From Brasenia schreberi (taxonomy: Eukaryota; Streptophyta; Magnoliopsida; Nymphaeales; Cabombaceae), in assembly GCA_036023115.1 (NCBI GenBank), contig JAYKKT010000036.1, forward strand, positions 5,791,501 through 5,855,500: a stretch of DNA of 64,000 nucleotides, written 5' to 3'. The number at the start of each line of letters is the position of its first letter. Within the stretch, counting starts at the first letter, position 1. A model generated the notes under the pieces. The model had not been told where the DNA came from. It did no database searches and worked only from the letters and a program-made list of their open reading frames with translations. Of the stretch, positions 21,715 through 34,273 are shown one piece after another. A program made the position numbers and the translations under genes.

Positions 21715-24700
21715 TGTATAACTCTAATTTCTTAACTTTTTTTAGACTCATCCACTAAAACAATGTCAAATATGTACCAAAGTACTTTATTCTTTAAACT
21801 GTTTTATTAACTCGTCCGTAACTAAGATAAATAAATATGATCACAATGCTAATCATTGATGAAATCTAATATTATTTTAAAGAAACCCATTATTCCTTAA
21901 TGAGTTATCACACTTATATACTATCATGCATGGCTCTTATAATATTAGTATAAGATATATCTCAAGTTTCTATAAAAATATATCTTAGCACTGTATCATA
22001 ACATCTTTATAAAACAGTAGATACCATGTGAATGTTAATTGTCTTTAAAATATTCAATAAAAAGTCTCAATGGGTGGATAACCTCAATGTTAGATATCTA
22101 TGGCATGAATTTAAATTGGTTCTATGTTACATGAGATACTCGTCTCAGCCTACATTCAATAATTATTTTTCATAATTTTATAGTATAACTCATGTGTGGT
22201 ATCCCAATAATTCAAACAATTCTAGGTGTCTCTCTTGTTCTTGTATATAAGTATTATTGTATTCTTTCTCCATTCCTCAAGTATCTTTTGGTTTTTATAT
22301 ATTCATTAAACAATCTTCTAAACCAAGTGATACTAATCTTTCTTAAGATTTTTCATACTTTTATAAAAATATTCTTATATTATTTAGTTCTACCGATTAC
22401 CAACCTTCATAGATTTAAGATTCTCTTTGACTAACTTTTCTTTGAATATTGTAATAGAAATTATGGTTTATATATTCTTCTAAGTTGGTTAGCTCTTCAA
22501 ACCTAATACTATTATTTATATTTTCATTAAAAACTTATGAAAATATTCCATTTTTAATATCATTGGTTGCTACTAGAATCCTTTTATCCTCTTCTTTGAT
22601 GCATTTAAGAAAAATAGTATCTTTGATTTTCAAATCTCATCTTAGCTATCCTAAAAATTGCTTTTATCTTATTTAGAGTTGAACTTTTTATATAAATCTT
22701 CTTAAGTTTTAGCTTTTGTTTGACTAACACAGTTTTTCGCTTCTTGGATTGCCTGTTTATAAAGTTCTCAAGTTTCATTAATCTTGTTGAAATAATATAA
22801 TTTATTATAATCCTCTTTGTCTTATTTTTATCTTACACTACTCTACTCTATCATCACATTACGCCTATGTGGATTCACCTAACATATCTTTTGTTACTTT
22901 CTTAATTTGCTTGATCATATTATTTCATGTCACAATAGCTTAAGAAATTTTTCTTCAAATCCTCTCAACATTGCAAGAGATATGCTTATCACAATATATT
23001 TAGAAACACAAAAATGAAAATTAGGTAGCTCTTTTGCATAACACTCAAACATTTTCATATATCACTTTGAAAGGTTCCATATTTGACATTTTAAATGTGA
23101 AAAGAAATACATACACACTCTCACGCACACATCTTAAATAACTTCCTCATTTTTAGAATTCCACAATTTGGTTTGAATTGTTATCAATGTACTCTTTCTC
23201 TTTGTTCACTTATGACATCCAATATTTAAGATGGTGTCTAGTTAAGCTTTTTCTTAGAATTGCCTTCTATTTTTTACAATAGATCACTATAAAGAGATCA
23301 TATGTCATAGTAATTTTTTTTTTTAATCTTTCTCATTTAAACTCCGCCCATGTAAGGGATCACCCTTGCATTGCCAGTCCTAAGCCCGGATAAAGGAGGA
23401 GGGTTGTGTTAGGCTTCCAACAACCAGCGTAAAACTTCATCAGATTTTTATAACATAGATTACAAAAATTATGAGCATTACTTTGGGGCATCTCCTCCTA
23501 GCGACATGCTGCAGAGCCCGAATGCAGTAATAAGTAAGGAGGAGGGTTGTGTTAGACTTCCAACAGCCAGCGTAAAACTTCGTCGGATTTTTATAACATA
23601 GATTACAAAAATTATGAGTATTACTTTGGGGCGTCACCGCCTAGCGATGTGCTGCAGAGCCTGAATGCAATAATAAGTAAGCAAGGGCCACTACATTTTC
23701 GCCCGAATGTAGTGAATCAATTACAGAGAGGGTTCCCAAATCATGGACGTGTGTAGGTAAAGAAGTTAGTCCCACTACATTGCCGCCCGAATGTAGCGAA
23801 AATTTTTTAGAGAGGGTCTCCGCATTTTGATTATGGACGGATGCGGGAGGTAAGGAAGCTAGTCCTAGATAATAAAATTCGTATTGGTTCTTGGAATATC
23901 GGAACATTATCCGATAAGCTAATGGAGGTGGTAGATACTATGATTCGGAGAAAGATTCATATTCTATGTTTACAAGAGACAAAATGAGTTGGAGAAAAAG
24001 TAAAGGAGATAGAGGATACATGTTTTAAATTATGGTAATCAGGTAAAGAAAAGGCTCGAAACGGAGTTGGTATTATCATAAATAAAGATTTAAAGGATAG
24101 TGTAGTAAACATACAACAATATGGTGACCAAATCATGATGTTGAAATTAGTGTTAATAGTAGAGGTTTTGAATATAGTTTGTGCTTACGCTCCCCAAGTA
24201 TGACTAGAAGGTAGTATAAAGACAACTTTTTGGGAAGAGTTAGATAAGGTGTTTCAAAAGATTCCACAAAGGGAGATGATTTGTTTAGTAGGAGATTTAA
24301 ATGGACATGTCGGTAAAGAGGCATTAGGATATTAAGGGATTCATGGAAACTTTGGTTTTGGGGATATAAGTGAGGAAGGTAGGGAGATTTTAAATTTTGC
24401 TATGGCATTTGATCTCTTTATAGTCAATACAATCTTCAAAAAACAAGATGAACATTTAATTACTTATAAGAGTGGCTTATCCTAAACACAAATTGATTAC
24501 TTTATTTGTAGAAAAAAAGATAGAGCGTGTTGTAAAGATTGCAAGGTAATTCCAGGATAAAGCTTAACCACCCAGCATCAACTTTTAGTTATGGATTTAC
24601 AAATAAAAAAATAGACATATAAGGAAAGAGTTTATCGAGCTATTCGAACTAAATGGTGGAACCTCAAAAGCGAGAAAGAAGATATATTTAAACAGAAAGT

Positions 24701-27400
24701 CCTTCAAGGAAATGTTTGAAATTATGTTGGTACACCTTGTGATATGTAGAACAATATGGTTATACATATTAGGAAAGTGGCGAAAGATGTGTTAGGGGTA
24801 TCTAAGGGAGGTGTACCGGCACAAAAAGAAGCTTGGTGGTGGAGTGAAGTAGTACAAAATAAAATCAAGGCAAAGCCGGTTACAAATTACATTATGCTAA
24901 GAAAACTAGTGAAACTTTAGAGGCTTATAAGAAAGCAAAGAAGGAAGCGAACAAGGTTGTGAGTGAAGCAAAAGCTAAAATTTGGGAGGACTTATATAAA
25001 AAACTCAACTCAAAAGATGGTGAAAGAGATATTTTTAGGATAGCTAGGGTTAGAGATAAGAAAACTAAAGATCTTAATTATGTTAGATGCATAAAAGATG
25101 AGGATGAAAAAATTCTAGTGGCAAATAATGATATAAGAAATAGATGAAAAAACTATTTTTATAATCTTTTTAATGAAAATAAAGATGTTAGTATTAGCTT
25201 ATGAGAGTTAGCCAAATCAGAAAGTATATAAACCACAATTTCTACCGACGTATTCAAAAGAATGAAGTCAAAGAGGCTCTTAAACATATGAAGGGTGGTA
25301 AATCGATTGGATCAGATAATATTCCTATAGAAGTTTGGAAAATACTATGAGAAATAGGAATCACTTGGCTCACAAGACTATTTAATGAAATATGGAAAAA
25401 CCAAAAGATGCCCGAGGAATGGAGAGCAAGTACACTTATACCCATATATAAGAACAAGAAAGATATTAAAAATTGTGTGAATTATCGAGGTATCCAGTTA
25501 ATGAGCTATACTATGAAATTATGAGAAAGAATTATCGAACGTAGGTTAAGACAAGTATCAAGTACAACAGAGAACCAATTTGGATTCATGCTAAACAAAT
25601 CTACTATTGAAGCGATTCATCTTTTGAGACGTCTTATGAAACATTTTAGAGTAAAAAAGAAAGACCTTCACATGATATTTATTGATTTAGAAAAAGCTTA
25701 TGATAGGGTACCGAGGGAGGTTCTTTGGAGAACTTTAGAAAAAAGAGGTATCCCATTGACATATATTAACCTTATAAGAGACATGTATGATGGTGCAAGA
25801 ACATGTGTGAGGATTCATGAAGGAACGACAGACTTCTTTGAAGTTAATATTGGGTTATGTCAAGGATCAACTTTAAGTCCATACTTATTTATAATGGTGA
25901 TGGATGAGTTAACAAAACATATTCAAGATGAAGTACCTTGGTGTATGTTATTTGCAGATGACATTGTATTAGTGGAGGAGTCTAAGAAAAAAGTTAATAG
26001 AAAATTGAAACTATGGAGAGAAACATTAGAAAGCAAAGGCCTCCGACTTAGTAGAAACAGAATATATGGAATGTAAGTTTGATCATTTGGTTACCTCAGA
26101 GGATATAGAAATTAAAATTGACACACATTGCACCCCCCAAAGGGAAAGTTTTAAATACCTAGGGTCAATTTTTCAGAGTGATGGAAGAATTGATGGAGAT
26201 GTTACGCATAGAATTAATGCTGGTTGGTTAAAATGGAGAGGAGCATCTGATATTCTTTGTGATGAGAAGATACCATTAAAGTTAAAAGGTAAATATTATA
26301 GAGCAGCAATTAGGCCTGCCATGTTTTATGGTTCTGAGTGTTGGACAGTTAATCATCAACATATACAAAAGATGTGTGTGACAGAAATGAAGATGTTGAG
26401 ATGGATGAGTTGTCATATAAGAAAAGACCGTATACATAATGAGGTTATTAGAAACAAATTAGGAGTGACACCAATAGAGGATAAAATGAGAGAATATTGT
26501 TTAAGATGGTTTGGACATATAGAAAGAAGATCAAAAGAAGAACCTGTAAGAAGGTTGGAAAAACTAAATTTGGAAAGTATTAAAAGAGCTAGAGGATGAC
26601 CACAAAAGTGTTGGAAAGAAACAATAAAAAATGATCTAACTTATTGTGAGTTAACTGCAAACATGGCACACGATAGGGATGTGTGGAAACAAAGAATCCA
26701 TGTAGCCGACCCCGTCTAGTATGGGAAAAGGCTTAGTTGTTGTTGTTTATCTTTCTCATTTAAATCCTCAAAGCTATAATTTCTATAAATACTTTGATAT
26801 CCTAATGCATCTATATCTCTTCTCATACATATCATTTTTCTTTATAGGATTCTGTGAATTACCTTATCTAACTCATTCCAAAGTACTTTTTTTTTATGTT
26901 GACTTTTAGTTTTACTTGAGGTGCACTATATTCAAAGTCCCTATACTTAGATAATTTCACAATCATAATTTGATCACCATGTTGTTGTATGTCTACTATA
27001 TTCTTAACTATATTCTTAACTTTTTCTCCAACTCATTTTGTCTCTTTTAAACATTAATCTAAATCTTTCTCTTAATCATGGTATTTATTATGGTAGTCAA
27101 TTTTTTGATATTCCAAATATAAATTTCAATCTTGTTTTCTAGAACTAGCTTCTTTACCTACTATACATTTTCATGCAAAGACCTTCTTTGTAATTTATTC
27201 ATTACATTTAAGTGACAGTATATTAAAACTAACTTCTTTACCTACACCCGTATTTGGGTTTTACAGTGTGCCACTAAAAAGAGATGCTCCAAAGAAATGC
27301 TTATAGTGTATGGAATCTATAAAGTAATTCTAACAAAGTTTTATACTAGTTGGCAAAAGCCTATCAAAATCTTCCTCTTCCACACATGGGCTTTGGAACA
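21715..27400 (-). mobile_element. Old, degenerate RTE LINE, split by a younger insertion
   Basis: Two minus-strand blocks, 21715-23341 and 26765-about 27400, are collinear with the better copy at 36075-38958. The left block carries decayed RT sequence (for example the CTTGTTCTTGTATATAAG and TTCCTCAAGTATCTTTTGG areas). The right block carries the decayed endonuclease region (CTTGATATCCTAATGCATC-like) and leader. They are separated by the plus-strand LINE at 23342-26748, which duplicated ATCTTTCTCATTTAAA at the join. The copy lacks its 3' terminal part and has no open frame. Confidence 0.8.
23326..26764 (+). mobile_element. Full-length RTE-like LINE with 16-bp TSD
   Basis: The element at 23342-26748 (3407 bp) is flanked by perfect 16-bp repeats ATCTTTCTCATTTAAA (23326-23341, 26749-26764). 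Layout: a 5' leader with hairpin ATGTAAGGG-ATCA-CCCTTGCAT and two tandem monomer pairs (23395-23868); an AP-type endonuclease region from about 23870 (RIGSWNIGTL, ILCLQETK, GDLNGHVGKEALG); a basic linker; reverse transcriptase at about 25440-26060 with [30 protein letters not shown] and the catalytic [11 protein letters not shown]; a C-terminal segment at 26066-26599 (FKYLGSIFQSDGRIDGDV, CLRWFGHIERR); and a 3' end GGCTTAGTTGTTGTTG. It encodes target-primed reverse transcription machinery. Several stops and frameshifts break the frame, for example around 23985, 24200, 24720, 25145-25560 and the RT/C-terminal junction at 26050-26078, so this copy looks inactive. Confidence 0.93.
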
Positions 27401-27446
27401 GTCATAACAGAGGTAATATTATATAATATTTAGACATATTTATGGA

Positions 27447-27450
<4 letters not shown>

Positions 27451-27491
<41 letters not shown>
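27451..27491. repeat. (TA)n microsatellite
   Basis: About 20 TA units; further short TA runs follow to about 27650. Confidence 0.9.
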
Positions 27492-27495
<4 letters not shown>

Positions 27496-27650
27496 CTTTT
27501 ATAGGCATATATATAGGAAATACATATTGCATGCATACAGTACGTAATAAATGATATTAAGTATATCATATATACATGGTTATACATAATATATATTTAT
27601 ATAATGTAAATTCTTGTGATGATGTATTATAAACAATTATATATATATAT

Positions 27651-27812
27651 GGGGTTTTTGACGGGTCAAACAGACCTCAGCCCAGGTTGTGTTCAGGTCT
27701 TCGAAGTGGACCACAGTAGTAATTTGGGTCGTGTTCGGGTCAGCCAGTTGTTGACACGGATTGGAAATGACATGTCTTGAGCCCGATCCTTCGACCCGAT
27801 TTGCCACCCCTA
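27651..27812. mobile_element. Probable hAT-type MITE
   Basis: The right end reads, on the other strand, TAGGGGTGGCAAATCGGGTC, a terminus type common in plant hAT MITEs. The left end (GGGGTTTTTGACGGGTC) is a degraded counterpart. Interior GGGTCGTGTTCGGGTC-type motifs are typical. No target-site duplication was resolved because the left flank is a TA run. Confidence 0.5.
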
Positions 27813-28282
27813 CAACTACAAGAGCCGAACAAGCTCGGTTAATTTACCGGTCCTGGCCAACAAAACCCATCTTTTCAGGTCGAATCCAAGTCCCGGTCTC
27901 TTAATTTACCAAATCTGGATCTAACTGAAACCCGACCCGCTTATGGCGAAGATTCCAGACGTATCATCCACCTACCCACACCCCACGATAACGGGGAAGG
28001 CACAAGATGGACGGTCCGGAGGACACCATAATCTTTCCCTTCTATCATCCTGTCCGTCTGTTACCAAGATTACTCTTAGAAGGATTTTGAGACATCATGA
28101 GGGCATTTCAGTAATCTCTATTGTTGTCTGGTTCTCCGTGCTGCTTATCTCTTCACCCGCCCTTCTCGAGCTGCTTATCCCTTCACCTGCCCTTCTCGTC
28201 TCTTGTTCACTCTTTGTACTGAAGAGACGGAGGAGCGGTGACAATTCGCTCGAATTAGGTTTTTCTTTCCGAGCTCTCTCTA

Positions 28283-31266
28283 ATGGCGGCCTTCTCGTCG
28301 GTGTCTTCGTCGTCCCTCGTCTCCTCAAACACCTTCGCGAACCCTTCCTCGCCCAAACTCTTTGCTCAGCGCTCCACCATTCCTACGGCTTTCCACGGTC
28401 TTCGGAAGGCTGCAAATATACGCTCCAGATCCGTCCGATCTACGTTTTCTGTCTCTAGATCTCCGCGCAGATGCTTCTCAGTGAACGCCGTGAGTGCCGG
28501 TTCTTCTTCTCGAGTTCTTGCCCGTCGATTTTTCCTCTCTTTCTCTACGGTAGACGATGATTAGTGAATGCCGGTGGTTTTTGCAGTCAGGAACTTTTAG
28601 TCTGGTGGTAACGGTGCTGGATTATGATTTCCAGTGTTGTTTTTCTATGGAATGAGTTTTCTGGATTGGGTGATTTGTGTCTTTTGACTGTTAATTTCAT
28701 ATGGCGAACTAACCGTGCTTCCGTTTGAATAAATCGGTCGTCTTTATTGTGGTGTTCTCAGAAGACTATTTCAGTAGTCAGGAACTCTTAATCTAGTGGT
28801 ACGGGTACCGAATTCGTGTTTCGGAGTGCTGATTTATGTAGTAATCGGAATGCTGAATTCGGTGATTTGTATTCTGAGTTTTAATTTCATAGGCCAACTA
28901 GGGAAACCGTGCTTTATTTTCTTGTATTTTATGTGAAGGTAAAACCGTGTGTTATTGTAACATACATTTTGAATCTAAAACTTGTTCTTTCGTGGAGGAA
29001 TTCGTTTAGGGATAGTCTGATGTGGTTCCCGTATCAGGTTTTGTACGTCCTTGCAGGGACGTTTAAGACTGTGAAGGCACAAAGGGAAAAGGAAGGAGAA
29101 TAAGGGACCGTATACACTGATATTAAATAGTAGCTTGTGTTAAGCGAGGAAAGTTCTGTAAAACATGTAGATCATTAGGACAAATTTTAAGAGGAGGAAG
29201 AAAAACCTTGAATTTCATTTGAAGTGTCGGCTTTGAGTGAAGAAAGGCTTCCCATCTGTTCGTTTACGTGTTCCTCTATAGATACTGGAAATATGCGGAT
29301 TTAACTCAAAATACGTGGTTGGTATGTTCTTTAGCTGCACGACCATCATCTACCAGTAGATGCATTGCTGCATTTGTATGCTCGTTCAATATTTTAAGAT
29401 TATGATCCTTATACATATCTTATTGAAATACACTGATCTCGTTTGTATGTGACAGAGCCAAGCCCCACTAGTTGGAAACACAGCACCAGATTTTGAGGCT
29501 GAGGCAGTTTTTGACCAGGAGTTCATCAAGGTATTTGAGCTTAATATCAACAGGAATTTTTGAAACTTTTAGAAGCTTCAATGATATGGCTTGTAATCTG
29601 AATGCAACGTAAGTAACATCAATTGCACATCCTAATGCTTCCCTGATTTGCTAATTTTTAGAATCTTTAGTGGAGCTCACTATAGGTGTTTTATTACAAT
29701 GCTTACTGCTGTACTCCACTGACCCATTATAACATGAAATTTCAAAACGCCTCCTCTGGAGTACAACAACTACAATGAGCTCCTTTTTCCTTTGAAACTT
29801 GCAATTGTGGGAGACTTGACAGTCCGCAAGTGTACTGGGTTAATCTATCAATCATATAACGTCAAAGAAAAGTTAAGAGTGTTGTGAATAATGGTTTACT
29901 CGGCTACAATTATGGTTCAAACCGAACAAGATCAAGGCCAAATAGTTATCCTGAAAATCTTTCTTACATGTATAAAGTTGACTAATGTGAAAAGAAAATC
30001 ATAGCAAAATACTGTAATTGTGCCTCCATATAGTAAATCGGGAGCTCAGTGCAGAATGATTCTTTGTCTAAAGGCATGCCGTGAGGAAGACTTATGGCAG
30101 TTCTTTAGCCTAATGTCAATTTTCAGAACTCTGTCATATTTTTTTTCTTTACGTCTTTTATTTTATCTATGTAAACAAATTTGAAGATATCGTTTCATTC
30201 ACAACTTTTGCTATTTCTCAGGTGAAGCTTTCTGATTATATTGGGAAGAAGTATGTCATTCTTTTCTTCTATCCATTGGACTTTACATTTGTTTGTCCCA
30301 CAGGTGAGTGCTTTATAATGGTTTCTGGAATCAGTTATTGCCTATATTATTTGGCCACTGCTACATAAAATTAGGCATAATTTCATAAAGGTGCGCATCA
30401 TGCTGAAGGTTTAGTGCTCTTCCTTTGCAGAGATTACTGCCTTCAGTGATCGGTACGCTGAATTTGAGAAGCTGAACACAGAAATTCTTGGTGTTTCAAT
30501 CGACAGTGTGGTAAGTTCCTAGTCTTTCAGATTTGGTTTATTTATGATTCCTGATGTCAGACTGCAAATCAAATTGTGGAAAGAGCTATCAACATGTCGA
30601 ACAAATTTGACTTGAAGAAATTCTAATTGTTGTTTTGCCGTTGTCCTACTGTAATTGGGCCACAATTCTGAAGACACATTTCTAATTTACTTTCTTAACG
30701 TGCTGTTAGAGTACTTCTTGATTCTGTTTTACATTTATTTGGATGTAGTTTTCCCATCTTGCATGGATTCAGACTGATAGAAAATCCGGAGGCCTTGGTG
30801 ATCTTAAGTATCCCCTGATCTCTGATGTAACCAAATCAATTTCGCAATCCTATGATGTTCTGATTCCACAGCAGGTACTGGTTCTGCTTGATTACTGTTG
30901 CTCTCTCTCTCTCTCTCTACACACACCACACACACTTAACAACTTGTTTGTGGCAGGGGATTGCATTGAGAGGACTGTTTATCATTGACAAGGAAGGAGT
31001 GATCCAACACTCCACAATAAACAATCTTGCAATCGGTCGAAGTGTTGATGAGACACTGCGTACGCTTCAGGTTTGCTTCATGCTACGATGCTATTGATTA
31101 TATTAGCTTAGAAGTCAAATCTCATCACTGACTCCTGCTGCTTGAACAGGCATTGCAGTATGTCCAAGAAAATCCGGACGAGGTCTGCCCCGCAGGATGG
31201 AAGCCTGGGGACAGATCCATGAAGCCAGACCCTAAACTCAGTAAGGAATATTTTTCAGCTGTTTGA
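28283..31266 (+). CDS. BAS1: Chloroplast 2-Cys peroxiredoxin (BAS1)
   Basis: Seven exons with canonical GT-AG borders: 28283-28489, 29456-29530, 30222-30303, 30431-30510, 30749-30874, 30957-31070, 31150-31266, giving 266 codons. The enzyme reduces H2O2 and alkyl hydroperoxides in the stroma, using electrons from NTRC or thioredoxins. Residues 1 to about 68 form a Ser/Arg-rich chloroplast transit peptide, encoded by exon 1. The mature part opens [17 protein letters not shown]. Peroxidatic Cys119 lies in DFTFVCPT and resolving Cys241 in [14 protein letters not shown] (162-165) and the C-terminal YF (262-263) are the motifs associated with sensitivity to over-oxidation. Length and both Cys positions are those of the Arabidopsis protein. 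All exon lengths keep frame; no lesion seen. Exon 6 follows a CT microsatellite in the preceding intron. Confidence 0.97.
30900..30918. repeat. (CT)n microsatellite in BAS1 intron 5
   Basis: About nine CT units followed by an ACACACC stretch, 40-55 bp upstream of the exon 6 acceptor, within the range of a branch-point and polypyrimidine region. Confidence 0.85.
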
Positions 31267-31639
31267 TGACAATGTAGGTAGATGCTCCTTAAATCCTTGT
31301 TGAAGTGTTGAAGTTTTGTTTTGTTTCCAAAATTTCGTGTTGGAAAGTGTTAATGGGCTTCCAACTTCCAAGTGATGTATGATCTAGTATTTGAACTGGA
31401 ATAATTTCATTGATCTGTTTAATTTATTTAGCATCTCCTTCCGTCCTCTTTCCAATGGAATAAGAGATCTCTGCACATATCCAAATTGTTAATGATGCAG
31501 GTTTTGGGGGCTAAAGAACATGAGCACAATAGTAAATAAGGATTCGTGCACGCTAACCCCACTTGGTGTGGGGGAGGGCTAGTCTTCATCTTTTAAGTGC
31601 AGAAAATTGGTACCTATTTCGTTTTTTAGGTACAATGTA

Positions 31640-31715
31640 GAGGCGTAAGCAGATGCACGCTCACTGTTTCGAACTCAGGACCTTCCTTTTAGGAGCTAGG
31701 CGACCAGGTGATCTA
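31640..31715 (-). mobile_element. tRNA-derived SINE fragment (family A)
   Basis: Minus strand: GATCACCTGGTCGCCTAGC (A-box region) then AAGGTCCTGAGTTCGAAAC (B-box) and a GAGCGTGCATCTG segment shared with other family A copies. Confidence 0.5.
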
Positions 31716-33119
31716 TTGCTCGTTGTGCAGAAAATTCACGACAATTATTATTAATTATGACAATGTCCATTTTTTTATGAATCATTTTACCGTCAACACC
31801 TGGAGGCATCACAACACCAAGCTGCCGGTCTTGATCATCCATCAAGAGCAATGGATGAGGGTGTACGTCCACTGGATAGGACCTATCATTCCTATAAGGT
31901 GTTTGTGGTAAATAAAGGGTCATTTTCCTGCTAACCCTAAATACTTCGAGTAGAAATCTCTCTTAACTCTGTTTAGCATGACCAATAGAAGGATGGGAAC
32001 GGTTCATGAAGCATACACACAGAGGTTTCGGCCAATCAACATGACTTGTTCGAATGGAAATTAGTTTGGCTCGGTTACCAGCGATGGCGGATCTGGAAAA
32101 CAGTGTTGGAAGGTGTGATGTACATTTGTCTTAGGGAGGGGGGGCGAAGCATGAATTTCAACCATATATTCAATATGAATCTCAACCATATATTCACTGT
32201 AAAATGTTTTACTATAAAATTTTAAATTTTGTAGAGAAGCGGTCGTTCTCCATCCTTCCATGTAGATCCACCATTGGTTACCAGCCCTACTGCCAGCCAG
32301 CTCCTCTTTTCGTTTAGTTTACATCCCGCGGCTTAAATTGGCTGGCGATAGGATGGAAGCACCAGCTAGCAGTGTTAGAGGTGCTAGTGGCCGGAGGGAT
32401 TCTCCTCTCCTTGAGACCAATGGGACTGTCACAGGTAGAGTTCAATCCATGCCAAATCCATTAACATTGATCTCCGGTAACAAGAGAACTGATCAAGTTG
32501 GTATTTTGAATAATTTAGGGGCCAAAAATGTAGAGACCTAGTATATGTGAACATTGTTAGACGTTATACCCAAACAAATCGCAACCAACTATGTCGAGAT
32601 GAACAGTTGATATTTAAATTTAAAAAACAAAAAATATGAGTATGAATTAAGTACTTGCTTTTTTATTTTCAAATTTAAATCTCAATCATGCAGAGATTTG
32701 CATTGATATGCTAGCATCCAACACTACTAACATATAGCAGGCTTAAAGCTTAAAATGTAGTCCAATTCCGTGCACAACCCAAATGCTTCCTACCCAAATT
32801 TGTAGGTATTGTGAACCTACTTATGCTCATCTAGGCAGTCCAATCCATTCTACTTCGAAGGTATTGCAGATATTTAGTTTATTCATGCAATTACTATTGC
32901 TCATAGTTTGCCACCACATAATTCAAATTGAATTTATGATCTAACTCATTATTCTGTAATAAAATGGTGAGTTCATTCTTCAAATAAAGCATTTAAGCAT
33001 ACATAAAATTGGAGGGTTTTTTCTTACGTGCCAAAATGGGTATGCCTTTTGAAAACATTATTATCTCGCATTAAATTTATAAGTTAGGTAAATCTTATAT
33101 ATTTTATTCTTTCTTTTTG

Positions 33120-33215
33120 TTACAATCAAGAGGAAGAGACCAGGTTGGGTATTGGACACCTACAGCTTCTTAAGTCGAGTTCTCTAGCCAGATGACCTAC
33201 ACTGCGAGCCATACA
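33120..33215 (-). mobile_element. Degenerate tRNA-derived SINE fragment (family A)
   Basis: Minus strand: GTAGGTCATCTGGCTAGAG, then a mutated B-box and a terminal TTGATTGTAAC. Weaker than the other copies. Confidence 0.35.
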
Positions 33216-33254
33216 TGGGATTTTGGAATAGGAAGGTTGTGTTTATTTCTCAAA

Positions 33255-33575
33255 GTAGACATGTCCCACAATGGGTAAATCAGAATTCGCAGTTTCAAAC
33301 GTCGGGTTTCGATTAGCAAAAAATTTAGAACTGTAACCAAACTGAGTCGGGTCGGTTCCAGTTACAGTTCCAGAACCTAGGGTGGTTCCAGTTTTAATCC
33401 AGAACCGGTATTTTTTTGAAAAATTATAAGAAAAATAGGAAAAACTGGAACCAGTGGTTCTGGTTTGGTTCCAGTTCCAATTTTATAAAAGGTAAAATCA
33501 GAACTAAACCAGGTGGTATCCGGTTTAGGTTTTAGTTATACCAGTTTTGGGTTCAACCGGTCTTGTACAAAATGT
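33255..33575. repeat. GGTTCC-rich foldback repeat with TAGACATG left end
   Basis: Starts TAGACATGTCCC at about 33257, with many GGTTCCAGTT/AACTGGAACC motifs in both orientations. Confidence 0.6.
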
Positions 33576-34039
33576 AATCCGAATTCAAATTCCATGACCT
33601 GAAACCCAAGTACCTACGATCCAAACACAAAACAACCTTATGCATACCTAGAAAGCCATCTTGCACCCACGCACGACACCCTCCATATAAACCTCATCAT
33701 GCCCCTGATCCACATCCATACCTGATTTCGAACACATGCAACTGAACAATTCAAACTACTGAGCTTGAAGCACAAAAAACAATTTCAACAGGTAATGCAG
33801 TGTGACTGGACGAAACTAAAAGCGTATCGATAGAACTTCTATCACTAATAATGCCCTTACACCCTTTTACATCATTACATACATGAACTGGATCCTCGGG
33901 TTAAATTTTTCACTTGTTCACTTAATATCAAGAAGAAATTCAAGGGAAGTCCCTCACTGCATGCTTCTAGTTATGCTCCTTACCCATGTAATTCAAGCAA
34001 TTTGAACAACTTTGTAGCTAAACTGAAATGCCACACTTC

Positions 34040-34273
34040 TTACTTGAACAAGTGAGCCAACTCAGGATCCTTCGGGTCGACGTCCAACCATCCCTGTAAG
34101 CGCATGTACTCAATATAGTGATCTGGTGGTTTTATTGCACACGGATTCTTTGGAGCAAAGCGATAAATCCTATCAAGATCTCGTGCAAGCCACCGAACAC
34201 ATGTTTGATCAATTGGGGGCATGACTTTCACTAGAATCTCATCTCTCTGTGGTTTTGCTGGCTTGTTCCCCAT
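34040..34273 (-). CDS. Small conserved plant protein, 77 residues
   Basis: Frame from ATG at 34271-34273 to the stop at 34040. The protein starts MGNKPAKPQRDEILVKVMPP, has WLARDLDRIYRF in the middle and ends with PPDHYIEYMRLQGWLDVD and LAHLFK. The charged, compact composition and the Trp/Tyr pattern look like a real short protein. I recall similar small plant proteins reported with mitochondrial complex I, but I cannot confirm that link here, so function is left open. Just upstream (34289) a TACAG acceptor precedes the ATG by about 15 bases, so the 5' untranslated region is probably split by an intron. An alternative longer frame reaching 34369 would have to read through that acceptor and is less likely. 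Confidence 0.72.
   Translation of the reverse strand: MGNKPAKPQRDEILVKVMPPIDQTCVRWLARDLDRIYRFAPKNPCAIKPPDHYIEYMRLQGWLDVDPKDPELAHLFK

Larger units (their letters stand above)
31267..34039. other. Intergenic DNA downstream of BAS1
   Basis: The first few hundred bases are presumably BAS1 3' untranslated sequence. Two SINE fragments in minus orientation (about 31640-31715 and 33120-33215) and a GGTTCC-rich repeat (about 33255-33575) lie within. A 67-codon open frame at 32338-32541 has no recognisable relatives and I do not call it. Confidence 0.5.

Noticed and set aside
22192..22676. Plus-strand frames rich in Leu/Phe that resemble membrane proteins
   Set aside because: They are the complement of a decayed minus-strand RTE LINE; hydrophobicity comes from AT-rich antisense sequence.
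23326..26764. CRISPR-like repeats or a bacterial retron
   Set aside because: The reverse transcriptase has LINE endonuclease and RTE features with a eukaryotic target-site duplication; there are no regularly spaced repeats.
27943..28458. 171-codon plus-strand frame at the BAS1 5' end
   Set aside because: It overlaps BAS1 exon 1 in a different frame and has no family resemblance; the BAS1 frame is supported by the whole spliced protein.
32338..32541. 67-codon open frame
   Set aside because: No domain, no homology recognised, isolated in intergenic DNA.
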